DNA of 64,000 nucleotides, taken from assembly GCA_016281555.1 (NCBI GenBank), contig JAEEIV010000036.1:1-64000 (forward strand). Direction: 5' to 3'. This document shows, one piece after another, positions 55,131 to 64,000 of the stretch. The notes beneath the pieces were generated by a model. That model did no database searches and had not been told where the DNA came from. It worked only from the letters and a program-made list of their open reading frames with translations. The position numbers were made by a program, and so were the translations under genes. The DNA is from Lachnospiraceae bacterium (GTDB taxonomy: Bacteria; Bacillota; Clostridia; Lachnospirales; Lachnospiraceae). The number at the start of each line of letters is the position of its first letter. The first letter of the stretch is position 1.

Positions 55131-55937
55131 TCATTCGATGCCGTGTAAAAACGCGCCCCTCGTGAAAGGTCCGTCCGGTCGTCCGGTTTCCTCCGGAGTA
55201 TGAAGGGCGGTTTCAAATCTTCGGATCACGGATCTCACCGTATCCGCATCCTCGACCGTAAACTGAAGCCGGAGGCTGCCGGGTGACAGACGCATGAGAT
55301 CTTTCATCCGGTCCGCAAGGTCTAACGGCACGTGGTTCAGGATGACGTTCCCGCAGAACCGGCATTGACAGAGCACGGTCATGCTGCGTCCGTCCCGGTC
55401 GGTCAGCACTGCCTTTCCGCTCTTTTTGTCGCAGGAACGGAAGGTTTTCTTGATGCAGTTCGCCGTTACCATCATCGGAAGATAGCCGTAGGCAATGATC
55501 TCGGTGTCCGGACCGGTAACGGCTGACAGTTCTTCTTTCGATAGTTCCGCCGGAACCGTAAACCTGGAGAATCCGGCTTCCTTCAGCACGGCCTTGCTTT
55601 CCGTGTTCCAGAGATATGCGAAGTGGTCCGAAATAAAAGGCAGGTCGATCCCCTGTTCCTTCATAAACAGCATTCCTTCGACGTTTCTCGACAACACCCC
55701 GTCGAAACCGGCCGATTTGAAGGCTCCGATCTCAGCGGTAAAGTATTTGACGGCATCCTCCCGGAAAACGGCGGGAAGTGCCGGAAAAATGCGTTTGCCG
55801 GCCTTGTGAGACCGTTCCGCCGCTTCCTTCCACCCGGATGCCGGAAAAAACGCGGTTTCCAAATAGATCATGTCCGCCGTGGAGTCCAGTGCAGCAGGGA
55901 ATTGTTCTTTTGTGGAAACGAGCACGTTCAGGTTCAT
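55131..55937 (-). CDS. U32-family C-terminal-type protein (second half of a split U32)
   Basis: A 268-residue TIM-barrel-like protein resembling the second barrel of long U32 proteins: YGYLPMMVTANCIKKTF, then SCDKK and CQCRFCGN cysteines. The start at 55937 overlaps the upstream U32 stop by 4 bases (ATGA) and lacks a strong ribosome-binding site, so it looks translationally coupled. Alone it would be unusual; together with the upstream gene it matches a single long U32. Confidence 0.7.
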   Translation of the reverse strand: MNLNVLVSTKEQFPAALDSTADMIYLETAFFPASGWKEAAERSHKAGKRIFPALPAVFREDAVKYFTAEIGAFKSAGFDGVLSRNVEGMLFMKEQGIDLPFISDHFAYLWNTESKAVLKEAGFSRFTVPAELSKEELSAVTGPDTEIIAYGYLPMMVTANCIKKTFRSCDKKSGKAVLTDRDGRSMTVLCQCRFCGNVILNHVPLDLADRMKDLMRLSPGSLRLQFTVEDADTVRSVIRRFETALHTPEETGRPDGPFTRGAFLHGIE

Positions 55938-57268
55938 GACCGCCGATAGGCTTTCAGTATCTCGTTTTCCAGACCCGAAAGCGCTTTCCTCCGCAATTCG
56001 TTCATTTTTCCGACCGGAAGGAACAGCCCGGGATCCGATTCGCCGCCGATCGACGAAAGACAAAATCCGGTGCCTCCGGTCTTTGAAAACTGCTTTTCGA
56101 TCGCTTCCTTTCCGGTGCCCGCCGTCAGTGCGGTTTCCGGAACGAAAGAATCCTCATTTGAGACCGTATAGGAGAAGGCGTTCCCGGGGCCTGAAGTCTC
56201 AAATGTCAGTGAGACCGGCTTCCCGGCCTTAACGATGTAGGTTCCTCGGACCGGTACTTCCTTTTCCTTCCGGAGAAATTCCGACCGGACGTATTCCAGA
56301 AACGATTCTTCTTCTTTCCGGAATTCCTTTTCCCGAAGCGCGATCATGTCGCGTCCGGAATGCCGTTCATAGTATCCTGAAGTGAAGCCCTGCCGGTTGA
56401 ACAGATAAAAAAGATGTCCTTCGTCCTCCGGGTCGACCGCATAGGATCCCGTCCCGCCCTGAAGCAGCCGGTCCAGATATTTCCGGTATACGTGCGTCAC
56501 GCCTGCCGCATACTCTGCCTTTTTCATCCGCCCCTCGATCTTGAGCGACGTAACGCCGGCGTCCAGGATCGCGGGAAGCAATTTCAGCGTGTTCAGGTCC
56601 TTCATTGAAATGGCGTACGCCTCGTCTCCGGAAGAAAGAAGCCGGCCCTCCCCGTCAGACGCCCGGTAAGGAAGCCGGCAGGGCTGGCCGCAGCGTCCCC
56701 GGTTGCCGGACCGCCCCGCGGCAAGCGAGGAAAACAGGCAGAGCCCGGAATAAGAATAGCAAAGCGCCCCGTGAACGAAACATTCGATCTCGAGACCGGA
56801 GCCGGAAGACAGCTCCCGGACCTCGGAAAACGACAGTTCTCTCGCGGGGACGATCCTCGTTACGTGATACCGTTTCAGAAAATTTGCGGTCCGGTACCCC
56901 GTGACAGCTGCCTGTGTGCTGACGTGCACGTTCAGATCCGGAAACAGTTCGCTGATCCGCTTCATGACGCCGAGGTCCTGGACGATGACCGCATCCAGTC
57001 CGGCTTCATACAGAGGGGCAATGAGATCGTATAGTTCCGTGGAAAGTTCTTTTTCCTTGAAAAGCGTGTTTACCGTGCAGTAGAGTTTCGCATTCCGAAG
57101 GTGCGCGTAATCGATGGCCTCCAGATAGGAGCCCTCGGATTCATTGTCCGCATAGGCGCGCGCGCTGAACTTGGGCAGTCCCATGTAAACGGCATCCGCG
57201 CCTGCCGCGATGCAGGCCTTCATGACCGGAAAACTCCCCGCGGGAGATAACAGCTCAACGTTCCTCAT
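55934..57268 (-). CDS. U32-family protein, RlhA-like
   Basis: Peptidase-U32-family protein; relatives modify rRNA or tRNA by hydroxylation rather than cleaving collagen. The start at 57268 ([13 protein letters not shown]) is the family start; the longer frame crosses ruvB in another frame. The 444 residues have [25 protein letters not shown] and the Cys set [12 protein letters not shown] ... GRCGQPCRL. It overlaps ruvB by 14 bases. Confidence 0.85.
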   Translation of the reverse strand: MRNVELLSPAGSFPVMKACIAAGADAVYMGLPKFSARAYADNESEGSYLEAIDYAHLRNAKLYCTVNTLFKEKELSTELYDLIAPLYEAGLDAVIVQDLGVMKRISELFPDLNVHVSTQAAVTGYRTANFLKRYHVTRIVPARELSFSEVRELSSGSGLEIECFVHGALCYSYSGLCLFSSLAAGRSGNRGRCGQPCRLPYRASDGEGRLLSSGDEAYAISMKDLNTLKLLPAILDAGVTSLKIEGRMKKAEYAAGVTHVYRKYLDRLLQGGTGSYAVDPEDEGHLFYLFNRQGFTSGYYERHSGRDMIALREKEFRKEEESFLEYVRSEFLRKEKEVPVRGTYIVKAGKPVSLTFETSGPGNAFSYTVSNEDSFVPETALTAGTGKEAIEKQFSKTGGTGFCLSSIGGESDPGLFLPVGKMNELRRKALSGLENEILKAYRRS

Positions 57269-58256
57269 ACGGAAGACCGAAATGCCTGAAGCAAAGCGCC
57301 GTCGCGACGCGTCCCTTCGGCGTTCTCTGAATGAGTCCGTTCTGGAGAAGATACGGCTCGTACACTTCCTCGATCGTGCCGGGGTCCTCCGAAAGAGCCG
57401 CGGCAAGCGTGTCAAGACCGACGGGCCCGCCGCCGAACTTTTCAATGATCGTGAGCAGGATCCTGCGGTCGTCTTTGTCGAGACCTGCGCTGTCCACGTT
57501 CAACACAGCTAACGTCCGTTCGGCCAGTTCTTTCGTGATGTGTCCCTGGTTTTCCACCTCGGCGAAATCGCGGATCCGCTTTAAGAAGCGGTTTGCGAGA
57601 CGGGGCGTACCGCGGCTCCGGCCCGCGATCTCGAGAGCGGCGTCCTCATCGATCTTCACGTTCAGCACGCCGGCCGAATTCTTGATGATGATCTTTAATT
57701 CCTCGGGCGTATAGAACTCCATCCGGTGAATGATCCCGAAGCGATCGCGAAGCGGCGCGGTCAAAAGGCCCGCCCTCGTCGTCGCGCCGACCAGCGTGAA
57801 CTTCGGCAGATCCAGCCGTACGCTCTTCGCCGTCGGGCCTTTTCCGATCATGATGTCGATCGCGAAATCCTCCATCGCCGGATAAAGCACTTCTTCGACC
57901 ATCCGGTTCAGCCGGTGGATCTCATCGATGAACAGCACGTCGTTTTCCTGAAGGCCGTTCAGGATCGCGGCGAGGTCGCCCGGTTTTTCAATGGCGGGAC
58001 CGGAAGTGATCTTCAGGTTCGCGCCCATCTCATTGGCAATGATGACCGCGAGAGTCGTTTTTCCGAGTCCCGGAGGGCCGTACAAAAGCACGTGATCCAG
58101 CGACTCTTTTCTGCTTTTGGCCGCCTCAATATAAACGCGGATGGTCTCTTTCAGTTTCTCCTGTCCGATGTACTGATCCAGGGTCTTCGGACGGAGGGAC
58201 TGCTCCACTGCCTTGTCGTCAAATAATTCATTCGTTGTCGCGATCCGGTTTTTCAT
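57255..58256 (-). CDS. ruvB: Holliday junction branch migration helicase RuvB
   Basis: AAA+ motor. Walker [10 protein letters not shown], Walker B FIDEIHR, and GATTRAGLL with the C-terminal winged helix. 333 residues. It lies 1 base after ruvA. Confidence 0.97.
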   Translation of the reverse strand: MKNRIATTNELFDDKAVEQSLRPKTLDQYIGQEKLKETIRVYIEAAKSRKESLDHVLLYGPPGLGKTTLAVIIANEMGANLKITSGPAIEKPGDLAAILNGLQENDVLFIDEIHRLNRMVEEVLYPAMEDFAIDIMIGKGPTAKSVRLDLPKFTLVGATTRAGLLTAPLRDRFGIIHRMEFYTPEELKIIIKNSAGVLNVKIDEDAALEIAGRSRGTPRLANRFLKRIRDFAEVENQGHITKELAERTLAVLNVDSAGLDKDDRRILLTIIEKFGGGPVGLDTLAAALSEDPGTIEEVYEPYLLQNGLIQRTPKGRVATALCFRHFGLPYEER

Positions 58257-58257
58257 C

Positions 58258-58863
58258 TCATCTGCCCAGTCTCTTTAACGCCTGCTTCAATAAAAGCTCC
58301 ACATCCTTGATTTCGGGATCCAATTCCCGAACCGCCTTATAGGCTTCCGAACCCGGAAAGCCGAGTTCAATGAGTGCCAGCACCGTATCCTGTCTCGGAT
58401 CGGAGTCGGAAAATGCGGCCGTGTTCTGCACTTCACGGTCGATCGCGCGGATCTCGGCATCCTTTCCGAACTTGTCCCGAAGTTCAATGACCAGACGCTC
58501 CGCAGTCTTTTTTCCGATGCCCGGCGCCTTCGAAAGAAGCTTCACGTCGGACGACAGGACTGCAAACCTCAAGTCGTCCGGAGAGACCGCGGACAAGAGG
58601 CCGAGCGCCCCTTTCGGTCCCACTCCCGAGACGGAGATCAGGTGCTTGAAAACAGAAAGCGCATCCCGGTTCAGAAAGCCGAACAGACTCATTTCGTCTT
58701 CCTTGACGTTCAGATACGTATACAATTCGACTTCATTGCCCTTCGGAGGCAATTCCGAAATGACGGACGTCGGCACGAACACTTCATACCCGACTCCGCC
58801 GACATCGATTTCCACACTGTTTTCGGTCACAAACGCCAACCTGCCTCTGACAAAAGAAATCAT
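58258..58863 (-). CDS. ruvA: Holliday junction protein RuvA
   Basis: 201 residues with OB domain, helix-hairpin-helix repeats ([28 protein letters not shown]) and the C-terminal RuvB-binding domain. The start [11 protein letters not shown] at 58863 follows GGAGG. Confidence 0.96.
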   Translation of the reverse strand: MISFVRGRLAFVTENSVEIDVGGVGYEVFVPTSVISELPPKGNEVELYTYLNVKEDEMSLFGFLNRDALSVFKHLISVSGVGPKGALGLLSAVSPDDLRFAVLSSDVKLLSKAPGIGKKTAERLVIELRDKFGKDAEIRAIDREVQNTAAFSDSDPRQDTVLALIELGFPGSEAYKAVRELDPEIKDVELLLKQALKRLGR

Positions 58864-58890
58864 AACGCCTCCGCCTGGTTATTTTATATA

Positions 58891-58919
58891 AATATAACAC
58901 ACATTATTAACTTTCACAA
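58891..58919 (-). promoter_or_regulatory. Promoter of ruvAB
   Basis: TTGTGA (58914-58919), 17 bases, TATATT (58891-58896). No LexA box is seen beside it. Confidence 0.6.
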
Positions 58920-58950
58920 GAGCGAAACGGGCTTTGCGCTGCTTTTCTCC

Positions 58951-58979
58951 TTGCCGTTTCCGGCGGAGAATGCTATAAT
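58951..58979 (+). promoter_or_regulatory. Promoter of the YprB-like exonuclease gene
   Basis: TTGCCG (58951-58956), 17 bases, extended TGCTATAAT with TATAAT at 58974-58979 on the plus strand. Confidence 0.75.
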
Positions 58980-59011
58980 CTTCCTGCAAAACGCGTTTCA
59001 AGGGAACGGAA

Positions 59012-60079
59012 ATGATCACCATACGGAAACAGTTTGACGAACTGAATATCGACGAGGCAACCGCGGCAGGGCTTCCTGAAGATTCCCTGCTGTTCGACAT
59101 TGAGACCACCGGCCTTTCCCCTTACGAGTCCGGTCTGTACCTGATCGGCATTCTCTTTCTTAACGGGAACGGCTGGGAGACTGTGCAATGGTTCGCCGAA
59201 TCCTTTTCGGAAGAGCAGGCGGTCCTCAGAGCATTTCTTGAGTTTTCCGAACCGTTCGGCACCCTCGTCTCGTTCAACGGAGACGGGTTTGATCTCCGGT
59301 TTCTGGAAGAATGCGCAAATGAATACCGGATCCCCTTCCGGCTGAAAGAAAAGAGCAGCATCGATCTTCACAAGATCGCGCGAAAACTGAAACACGTCAC
59401 CGGTCTTACCTCCTGCCGTCAGAAGGACGTGGAGGAATACCTCGGCGTTTTCAGGCCCGATCCGTTTTCCGGTGCCGAACTGATCCGCGTCTACGAGCGT
59501 TACGTGGATTCCAAGAGTCAGAAAGACCTGGACGCCCTGCTGCTTCACAACGAAAACGACGTCGAAGGACTCACGAAACTGCTTCCGCTCCTTCCGATGC
59601 TCCGCTTTCTGGAAGCACCTGTCCTCGAACGAGTGGATCAGAGCGAAACTTCGGACGGCCGGATCGTTTTCACGGCTGCGCTTCCGGTCCGCTTTCCAAA
59701 ACCGATCCAAAGGACGTTTCCATGCGGCAATGCCCTTTCGATCCGCGAAAACCATCTCGCGCTTTCCGTTCCCGTCTTCAGCGGACCCATGAAACTTTTC
59801 TTTCCTGATTGGCGGAATTACTCATTTCTGCCGAACGAAGGGATCGCAGTGCATAATAAACTGGCGGCTTTCGTCGACTCTTCGAGAAAGACGCCTGCGA
59901 CCAGGGAGACCGCCTATTCCCTGCTCTCCTCGGAATTCGTTCCGGCCTCCGGAAAAGAGGTCGAGGTGCCGTTATACCGCAGGGAATACGCCGATCCGGA
60001 ACGGTTCATCCGCCTGAGGGATCTGGTCCCCGAACGCTATGCGACCGGCATGCTGTCAAGTCTTCTCACGGCAAAATAA
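59012..60079 (+). CDS. RNase H-like 3'-5' exonuclease domain protein (YprB-like)
   Basis: A 355-residue protein whose first half is a DEDD-type ribonuclease-H-like fold: FDIETTGLSPYESGLYLIG (29-47), FNGDGFDLRFL, and LLHNENDVEGL with the last Asp. Similar to Bacillus YprB. The second half has no recognised domain. GGGAACGGAA precedes the ATG. Substrate unknown. It is monocistronic on the plus strand. Confidence 0.82.
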   Translation: MITIRKQFDELNIDEATAAGLPEDSLLFDIETTGLSPYESGLYLIGILFLNGNGWETVQWFAESFSEEQAVLRAFLEFSEPFGTLVSFNGDGFDLRFLEECANEYRIPFRLKEKSSIDLHKIARKLKHVTGLTSCRQKDVEEYLGVFRPDPFSGAELIRVYERYVDSKSQKDLDALLLHNENDVEGLTKLLPLLPMLRFLEAPVLERVDQSETSDGRIVFTAALPVRFPKPIQRTFPCGNALSIRENHLALSVPVFSGPMKLFFPDWRNYSFLPNEGIAVHNKLAAFVDSSRKTPATRETAYSLLSSEFVPASGKEVEVPLYRREYADPERFIRLRDLVPERYATGMLSSLLTAK

Positions 60080-60108
60080 AAAGAAAAAGCCGCAAATAAG
60101 ACGGCTTT
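60072..60108 (-). terminator. Terminator of the S1-protein gene (minus strand)
   Basis: A 7-base-pair stem (60086-60092 with 60102-60108), followed on the minus strand by a T-rich run. It faces the plus-strand terminator next to it. Confidence 0.6.
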
Positions 60109-60119
60109 CAAACGAAACA

Positions 60120-60152
60120 GGCGGGAACTTCAAAAGTTCCCGCCCGTTTTTT
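60120..60152 (+). terminator. Terminator of the YprB-like gene
   Basis: An 11-base-pair stem (60120-60130 with 60134-60144) with a 3-base loop, then six T residues. Confidence 0.85.
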
Positions 60153-60173
60153 CGGAATCACAGTGTGTAACGA

Positions 60174-61661
60174 TTACGCTTCCGTCTCGTTCTTCACTTC
60201 AGCGATGATTTCCTTCGCTTCGGCTACGACTGCTTCCGCAGCTTCCTTCTTTTCTTCCACTGCTTCCTTCACTTCGGCGACGGCTTCTTCCGCGGTTTCC
60301 TTCGCTTCTTCCGCAACGGCTTCCGCAGTTTCCTTCACCTCTTCGACGGCGGCTTCCGCGGTTTCCTTCGCTTCTTCAACAACGGCTTCCGCAGTTTCCT
60401 TCGCTTCTTCAGCGACAGCTTCCGCAGCTTCCTTCGCTTCTTCCGCAGCCGCACCGGCTTCCGCCTTCGCCTTCATGGCCTCTTCACGATCCAGCTTCGC
60501 GATATATTTCTCAATATTCACGGTGCCGTCTTCGTTTTCAAAGCTCTCTTCTCTCGGCGCTCTGTTTCCGCGGCCTCTTCTGTCAGGACGATCCTGATGC
60601 TCCGGCTTCGGAAGCAATGCACGCATCGAAAGGCTGATCTTCTTCTCGTCGGTATCCAGGGCAATGACCTTCGCGGTGACTTCCTGACCGAGTTCCAGAA
60701 CGTCAGACGGTTTTTCAACGCGCTCTCTCATGATCTGAGAAACGTGAACGAGACCGTCAATGCCTTCCTGAAGATTCACGAACGCACCGAAATCGGTAAG
60801 TCTCGCGACTTTGCCGGTGACCACGGTCCCGACCGCGTACTTCTCTTCCGCATTCGCCCACGGATTCTCATCCGGGAACTTTCTGGACAGGCCGATCTTC
60901 TTTCCGTTAATGCTCTTCACGAACACGCGGACCGTATCGCCCAGTTTGAACAGCTTCTTCGGGCTGCCGACACGGCTCCAGCTCATCTCGGTGATGTGCA
61001 GAAGGCCGTCGGCTCCGCCGAGGTCGATGAACGCGCCGAAATCGGTGAAGCTCTTCACCGTTCCGTCAATGACGTCGCCCTCGTGCAGGGTCTCGAGGAT
61101 GTGCTGCAGCGCTTCCTCGCGCTCCTTTAAGATCAGGGACTTTCTGTCGCCGATCACACGATGCTTCTTCGGAACATAATCGGAAATCAGGAAACTGATC
61201 TCCTGTCCGAGGTACTTGGAAAGGTCGCTTTCAAAAGGATCCGTCACCATGCTGGCCGGAATGAACACCTTCACGCCGTCGACCGTCACGGTAAGACCCT
61301 TGTTCACGATCTCATCGACAACGGCGGTCAGCACCGTCTTATTCTCGAACGCATCCATGATCACCTGGCTCACGCGGTCGTTGTAACCGCCGAAACCGCG
61401 CTTCATGGTCAGGAGAACATTGCCTTCTCCGTCGTTCACCTTGGATACTCGCGCTTCAATCTCATCTCCGGCATGGTAAAGCTCGTGCAGGTCTACGGCA
61501 GGATCATTCGTCAGTTCAGACTTGGCAAGAATTCCGTCATGTTTGTACCCGATATTCACGACGATGTCATCATCACGGACTGAGATGATGGTACCCTTGA
61601 TAACCTCCCCCGTTTTAATTGTTTTGATAGACTCGTCCAGCATTTGGTCAAACTCTGACAT
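60174..61661 (-). CDS. rpsA: Ribosomal protein S1-like RNA-binding protein
   Basis: Four S1 domains (about 15-85, 100-185, 195-265, 280-350), then an Ala/Glu/Lys-rich tail (393-495) of 11-residue repeats such as [11 protein letters not shown]. This is shorter than proteobacterial S1 (six domains) and typical of Clostridia. In related Clostridia IspH and S1 are often one fused protein; here ispH and this gene are separate frames overlapping by 14 bases. The start [13 protein letters not shown] at 61661 follows GAGG-like sequence. Confidence 0.92.
   Translation of the reverse strand: MSEFDQMLDESIKTIKTGEVIKGTIISVRDDDIVVNIGYKHDGILAKSELTNDPAVDLHELYHAGDEIEARVSKVNDGEGNVLLTMKRGFGGYNDRVSQVIMDAFENKTVLTAVVDEIVNKGLTVTVDGVKVFIPASMVTDPFESDLSKYLGQEISFLISDYVPKKHRVIGDRKSLILKEREEALQHILETLHEGDVIDGTVKSFTDFGAFIDLGGADGLLHITEMSWSRVGSPKKLFKLGDTVRVFVKSINGKKIGLSRKFPDENPWANAEEKYAVGTVVTGKVARLTDFGAFVNLQEGIDGLVHVSQIMRERVEKPSDVLELGQEVTAKVIALDTDEKKISLSMRALLPKPEHQDRPDRRGRGNRAPREESFENEDGTVNIEKYIAKLDREEAMKAKAEAGAAAEEAKEAAEAVAEEAKETAEAVVEEAKETAEAAVEEVKETAEAVAEEAKETAEEAVAEVKEAVEEKKEAAEAVVAEAKEIIAEVKNETEA
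60285..60450 (-). repeat. 33-base periodic repeat in the S1 tail
   Basis: The motif TTTCCTTC (plus strand) recurs at 60296, 60329, 60362 and 60395, exactly 33 bases apart. It encodes the 11-residue [15 protein letters not shown] units. Copies differ by a few bases. Confidence 0.9.
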
Positions 61662-62502
61662 CGTTTTGAACCTCCTCGATAATTATTCTGGGGGTGGACG
61701 CCCCTGCTGTAATCCCCACGCACTTCACTTTACAGAACCACTCTGACTCAACATCATCCTTGTTTTGTATAAAATATGTGTGATCACATTTTTTCTTGCA
61801 AATCTCATAGAGTTTTCTCGAGTTCGACGAAGTCGGGGAACCGATGACCAGCATGACGTCGGAGTGAGATGCCAGTTCTTCAGCCTCTTCCTGCCTTTCC
61901 CGAGTAGCACTGCATATAGTATTTGCAATAGACATACTATAACCCAAACGCAAGAGAATTTCAAGAATTTTTTTAAATTTTTTCGTCTGATAGGTCGTCT
62001 GGACCACGATCGTCATAGGTTCCGACTTCGAAAACGGGATCTCGGGGATCATTTCCTCATCTTTCAGCACGAACGAAGGACCCTGACACCAGCCGAGGAT
62101 CCCCTGCACTTCCGGATGATCGGGATCGCCGACAATGAGGATCCGGTCGCCCTTTTCAGATGCTTCGGCCACGGTCCTGTGTATCTTTTTCACAAAGGGA
62201 CAGGTGGCGTCGACGACTTCGAAATGACTTTCCCGGAGTTTTTCCTCGAGTGCCTTTGAAATGCCGTGCGCACGGATCAGGATCTTTCCCGGAGGAAGAT
62301 CCTTCAGTTCGTCTTCGGAACGGATGACCGAAAGGCCTTTTCTTTTCAGGTCTTCAACGACGGTTTCATTGTGAACGACCGGGCCGAACGAATAAAACGG
62401 TCCCGACTCCGTCGACACCATCTCTTCCGCATAGCGGACCGCACGCTCCACGCCGAAACAGAATCCGGCGGTCGAGGCAACTTTCACGGTTCTATTCGTC
62501 AT
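61648..62502 (-). CDS. ispH: 4-hydroxy-3-methylbut-2-enyl diphosphate reductase
   Basis: Last step of the MEP isoprenoid pathway; a 4Fe-4S enzyme. The start at 62502 ([18 protein letters not shown]) is chosen because of GGGAG upstream and the 4-base overlap with cmk. The 284 residues have cysteines in [13 protein letters not shown] and TICSAT, and the AHGIS motif. It overlaps the S1 gene by 14 bases in another frame. Confidence 0.95.
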   Translation of the reverse strand: MTNRTVKVASTAGFCFGVERAVRYAEEMVSTESGPFYSFGPVVHNETVVEDLKRKGLSVIRSEDELKDLPPGKILIRAHGISKALEEKLRESHFEVVDATCPFVKKIHRTVAEASEKGDRILIVGDPDHPEVQGILGWCQGPSFVLKDEEMIPEIPFSKSEPMTIVVQTTYQTKKFKKILEILLRLGYSMSIANTICSATRERQEEAEELASHSDVMLVIGSPTSSNSRKLYEICKKKCDHTYFIQNKDDVESEWFCKVKCVGITAGASTPRIIIEEVQNDVRV

Positions 62503-63158
62503 AGTTTCTCCCGGATGATGTCGAGAATGCATTCGGTGACTTCCGCGATCGTAAGATCGGAAGAATCCACGAGGACCGCGTCTTCCGCCTGTTTAAGCGG
62601 CGCGTGTTCCCGGTTCATGTCCCTGAAATCCCGTTCCCGTATCTCTTCTTTCAGCTGCTCGATGTCCGGTTTCAGGCCCTTCGCTTCGTATTCCTTAAAG
62701 CGGCGCATCGCCCGGACTTCCACGCTCGCCGTCAGATAGATCTTCACTTCCGCATTCGGAAGGACTACGGTGCCGATGTCCCTTCCGTCCATGACGACGT
62801 CGTTCTCTTCGGCCAGCTTCTGCTGAAGAGAAAGCAGTTTTTCCCGGACCGAAGCGTAAGAAGACGTCAGAGAAGCCGCATGGCTCACTTCTTCCGTCCG
62901 GATGATCGGAGACACGTTCACCCCGTTCAAGAGGACTTCCTGCAAGCCCTGCCGGTACCGGATCGAGACCATGATCCTGTCAAGCACGCTCTTGCACGCT
63001 TCCTCATCGTCGATGTCGACGGAATTGATGAGGAAAAACACGCCGATGGCCCGGTACATGGCCCCGGTATCGACGTAGATGTAATTCATGGCTTCCGCCA
63101 CCGCTTTCGCAATGGTGCTTTTCCCCGCCCCTGCGGGTCCGTCGATCGCAACGTTCAT
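62499..63158 (-). CDS. cmk: Cytidylate kinase
   Basis: Phosphorylates CMP and dCMP. P-loop IDGPAGAGKST, DTGAMYRAIG, and DGRDIGTVVLP. The start at 63158 has AGGAGGGATGG upstream; the longer frame is rejected. 219 residues. Overlaps ispH by 4 bases; cmk-ispH-S1 order is usual in Clostridia. Confidence 0.96.
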   Translation of the reverse strand: MNVAIDGPAGAGKSTIAKAVAEAMNYIYVDTGAMYRAIGVFFLINSVDIDDEEACKSVLDRIMVSIRYRQGLQEVLLNGVNVSPIIRTEEVSHAASLTSSYASVREKLLSLQQKLAEENDVVMDGRDIGTVVLPNAEVKIYLTASVEVRAMRRFKEYEAKGLKPDIEQLKEEIRERDFRDMNREHAPLKQAEDAVLVDSSDLTIAEVTECILDIIREKL

Positions 63159-63201
63159 TCCATCCCTCCTGTCACCGTCCCGTCTGTCGGAACGGTCGTT
63201 C

Positions 63202-64000
63202 TCATTGTCCTGCCGCGCCTTTCCCGGCCGCATAACCGGTGGACCAGGCCGCCTGCAGATTGAATCCGCCGGTCAGGGCGTCAACGTCCAGCAATTCCCC
63301 GGCAATGAACAAGCCGCGGATCCGTTTGCTTTCCATCGTGTCCGGCCGGACTTCCCGGACCGAAACGCCGCCTTTTGTAATGATCGCCTCCGCGAACCCC
63401 CTCGTGGATACGATCGTGAACGGCAATGCCTTCAAGGTCTCCGCCAGTTTTTTCCGCTCTTCCTTCGATACCACGGACGCGGTCTTTTCTTTGTCAAGTC
63501 CTGCCGAAAGGAGGACTGCCGGAATGAGCGACGAAGGAAGAAGCGCCGTCAATACGTTGGAAAGCTGCTTCTTTCCGTTTTCCGAAAACTCTCTTTGAAG
63601 TCTCCTGTCCAACGTCTCAGGATCCAGGGCAGGCTTTAAGTCGATCTCCGCCGGAAGCCGCTCTCCCCGGTCCAGTCTCTCTGTGATGAAGGACGAGGCG
63701 CTGAGCGCGATCGGTCCGCTGACGCCGAAATGAGTGAACAGCATTTCGCCGAATTCGGAAAACAGCGTTTTACTGCCCGACCGCACGGTCAGCGTAACGT
63801 TTTTCAAGGTCAGACCCGGCAGGGTCTTCGTCCAGTCTTCCAGCGTTTCCAAGGGAACGAGCGCCGGGAGGGGGCGGACGATCTCATGCCCCAGCGCTTT
63901 TAAGATCCGGTAGCCGTCTCCGGTCGAACCGGTCAAAGGATAAGACAGTCCTCCGGTCGAAAGGACCACGCTGTCCACCGGAAAAAACGCCGTTCCACCG
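63202..64000 (-). CDS. BaiN-like NAD(P)/FAD oxidoreductase, 5' end cut by window
   Basis: HI0933/BaiN-family flavoprotein. The frame is open to the right edge, so the N-terminal FAD-binding Rossmann motif is outside. Visible pieces are VLSTGGLSYPLTGSTGDGY, GEMLFTHFGVSGP and the C-terminal GLFIAGELLDVDALTGGFNLQAAWSTG, all family marks. About 266 residues are seen of some 400 expected. Upstream of cmk by 43 bases, probably the same unit. Confidence 0.85.
   Translation of the reverse strand, partial: GGTAFFPVDSVVLSTGGLSYPLTGSTGDGYRILKALGHEIVRPLPALVPLETLEDWTKTLPGLTLKNVTLTVRSGSKTLFSEFGEMLFTHFGVSGPIALSASSFITERLDRGERLPAEIDLKPALDPETLDRRLQREFSENGKKQLSNVLTALLPSSLIPAVLLSAGLDKEKTASVVSKEERKKLAETLKALPFTIVSTRGFAEAIITKGGVSVREVRPDTMESKRIRGLFIAGELLDVDALTGGFNLQAAWSTGYAAGKGAAGQ

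Noticed and set aside
60285..60450. The 33-base repeats as a CRISPR array
   Set aside because: There are no spacers; the repeats are directly adjacent, in frame and encode the S1 tail.

Overview
The window is a stretch of core chromosome from a Gram-positive member of the Bacillota, most likely class Clostridia and probably close to the Lachnospiraceae. The evidence is a PolC-type replicative polymerase, RecU, TmcAL (YlbM), WalJ/YycJ-type hydrolase, RluA/SmpB/SecG neighbours, a GerW/YtfJ spore protein with its DUF2953 partner, a DUF5721-like gene, and a zinc-ribbon L32 next to a YceD/DUF177 gene. Base composition is slightly above half G+C by eye. All but three protein genes lie on the minus strand, and neighbours are tightly packed, often overlapping by 4 to 14 bases, so most transcription runs from high to low coordinates. 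No insertion sequence, phage, CRISPR array or toxin-antitoxin module was found, and no defence or biosynthetic cluster.

Reading in the direction of minus-strand transcription from the right edge: a BaiN-like flavoprotein (cut by the edge), cmk, ispH and an S1-domain protein; a divergent plus-strand exonuclease gene (YprB-like); ruvA-ruvB and two U32-family genes; an alaA-like aminotransferase with its own promoter, a P-type cation ATPase, an NlpC/P60 lipoprotein, a 47-residue membrane protein, alaS, an unknown membrane protein, an RluA-family pseudouridine synthase and recU; then tRNA-Leu(CAA)-secG, smpB and a membrane-anchored SGNH hydrolase.

The centre holds a topoisomerase pair (parE-parC) with a double promoter, an SH3-domain membrane protein, yceD-rpmF with a strong promoter and terminator, a small zinc-finger membrane protein, polA, coaE and a metallo-hydrolase. 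Convergent or divergent to these are plus-strand tmcAL and the DUF5721-like gene, with pta and a cytidylate-kinase-like gene between them. Next come an acyl-CoA synthetase, glgA, a small membrane protein, rsmD, coaD, a DivIVA-like coiled-coil protein, pepD and an RsmF-like methyltransferase.

The left part holds gmk-rpoZ-rimO-pgsA-(unknown)-ytfI-gerW behind a consensus promoter; recA-recX behind a consensus promoter with a LexA box; three tRNA-Leu genes (UAG, AAG, CAG); and a seven-gene operon ftsW-(sigma-like)-plsX-rnc-smc-ftsY-polC, followed by a GtrB-like glycosyltransferase cut by the left edge.

DNA replication, repair and segregation genes are prominent (polC, polA, smc, recA, recX, recU, ruvAB, parCE). 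The rest is translation, envelope and central metabolism. I see no clearly novel multi-gene system. The points most worth a second look are the sigma-70-like protein without region 4 inside the ftsW-plsX operon, the tRNA-Leu with anticodon AAG, the 33-base periodic tail of the S1 protein and its overlap with ispH, the split U32 protein, the family of surface proteins sharing a Glu/Thr/Ser linker, and the orphan zinc-finger membrane protein upstream of polA.
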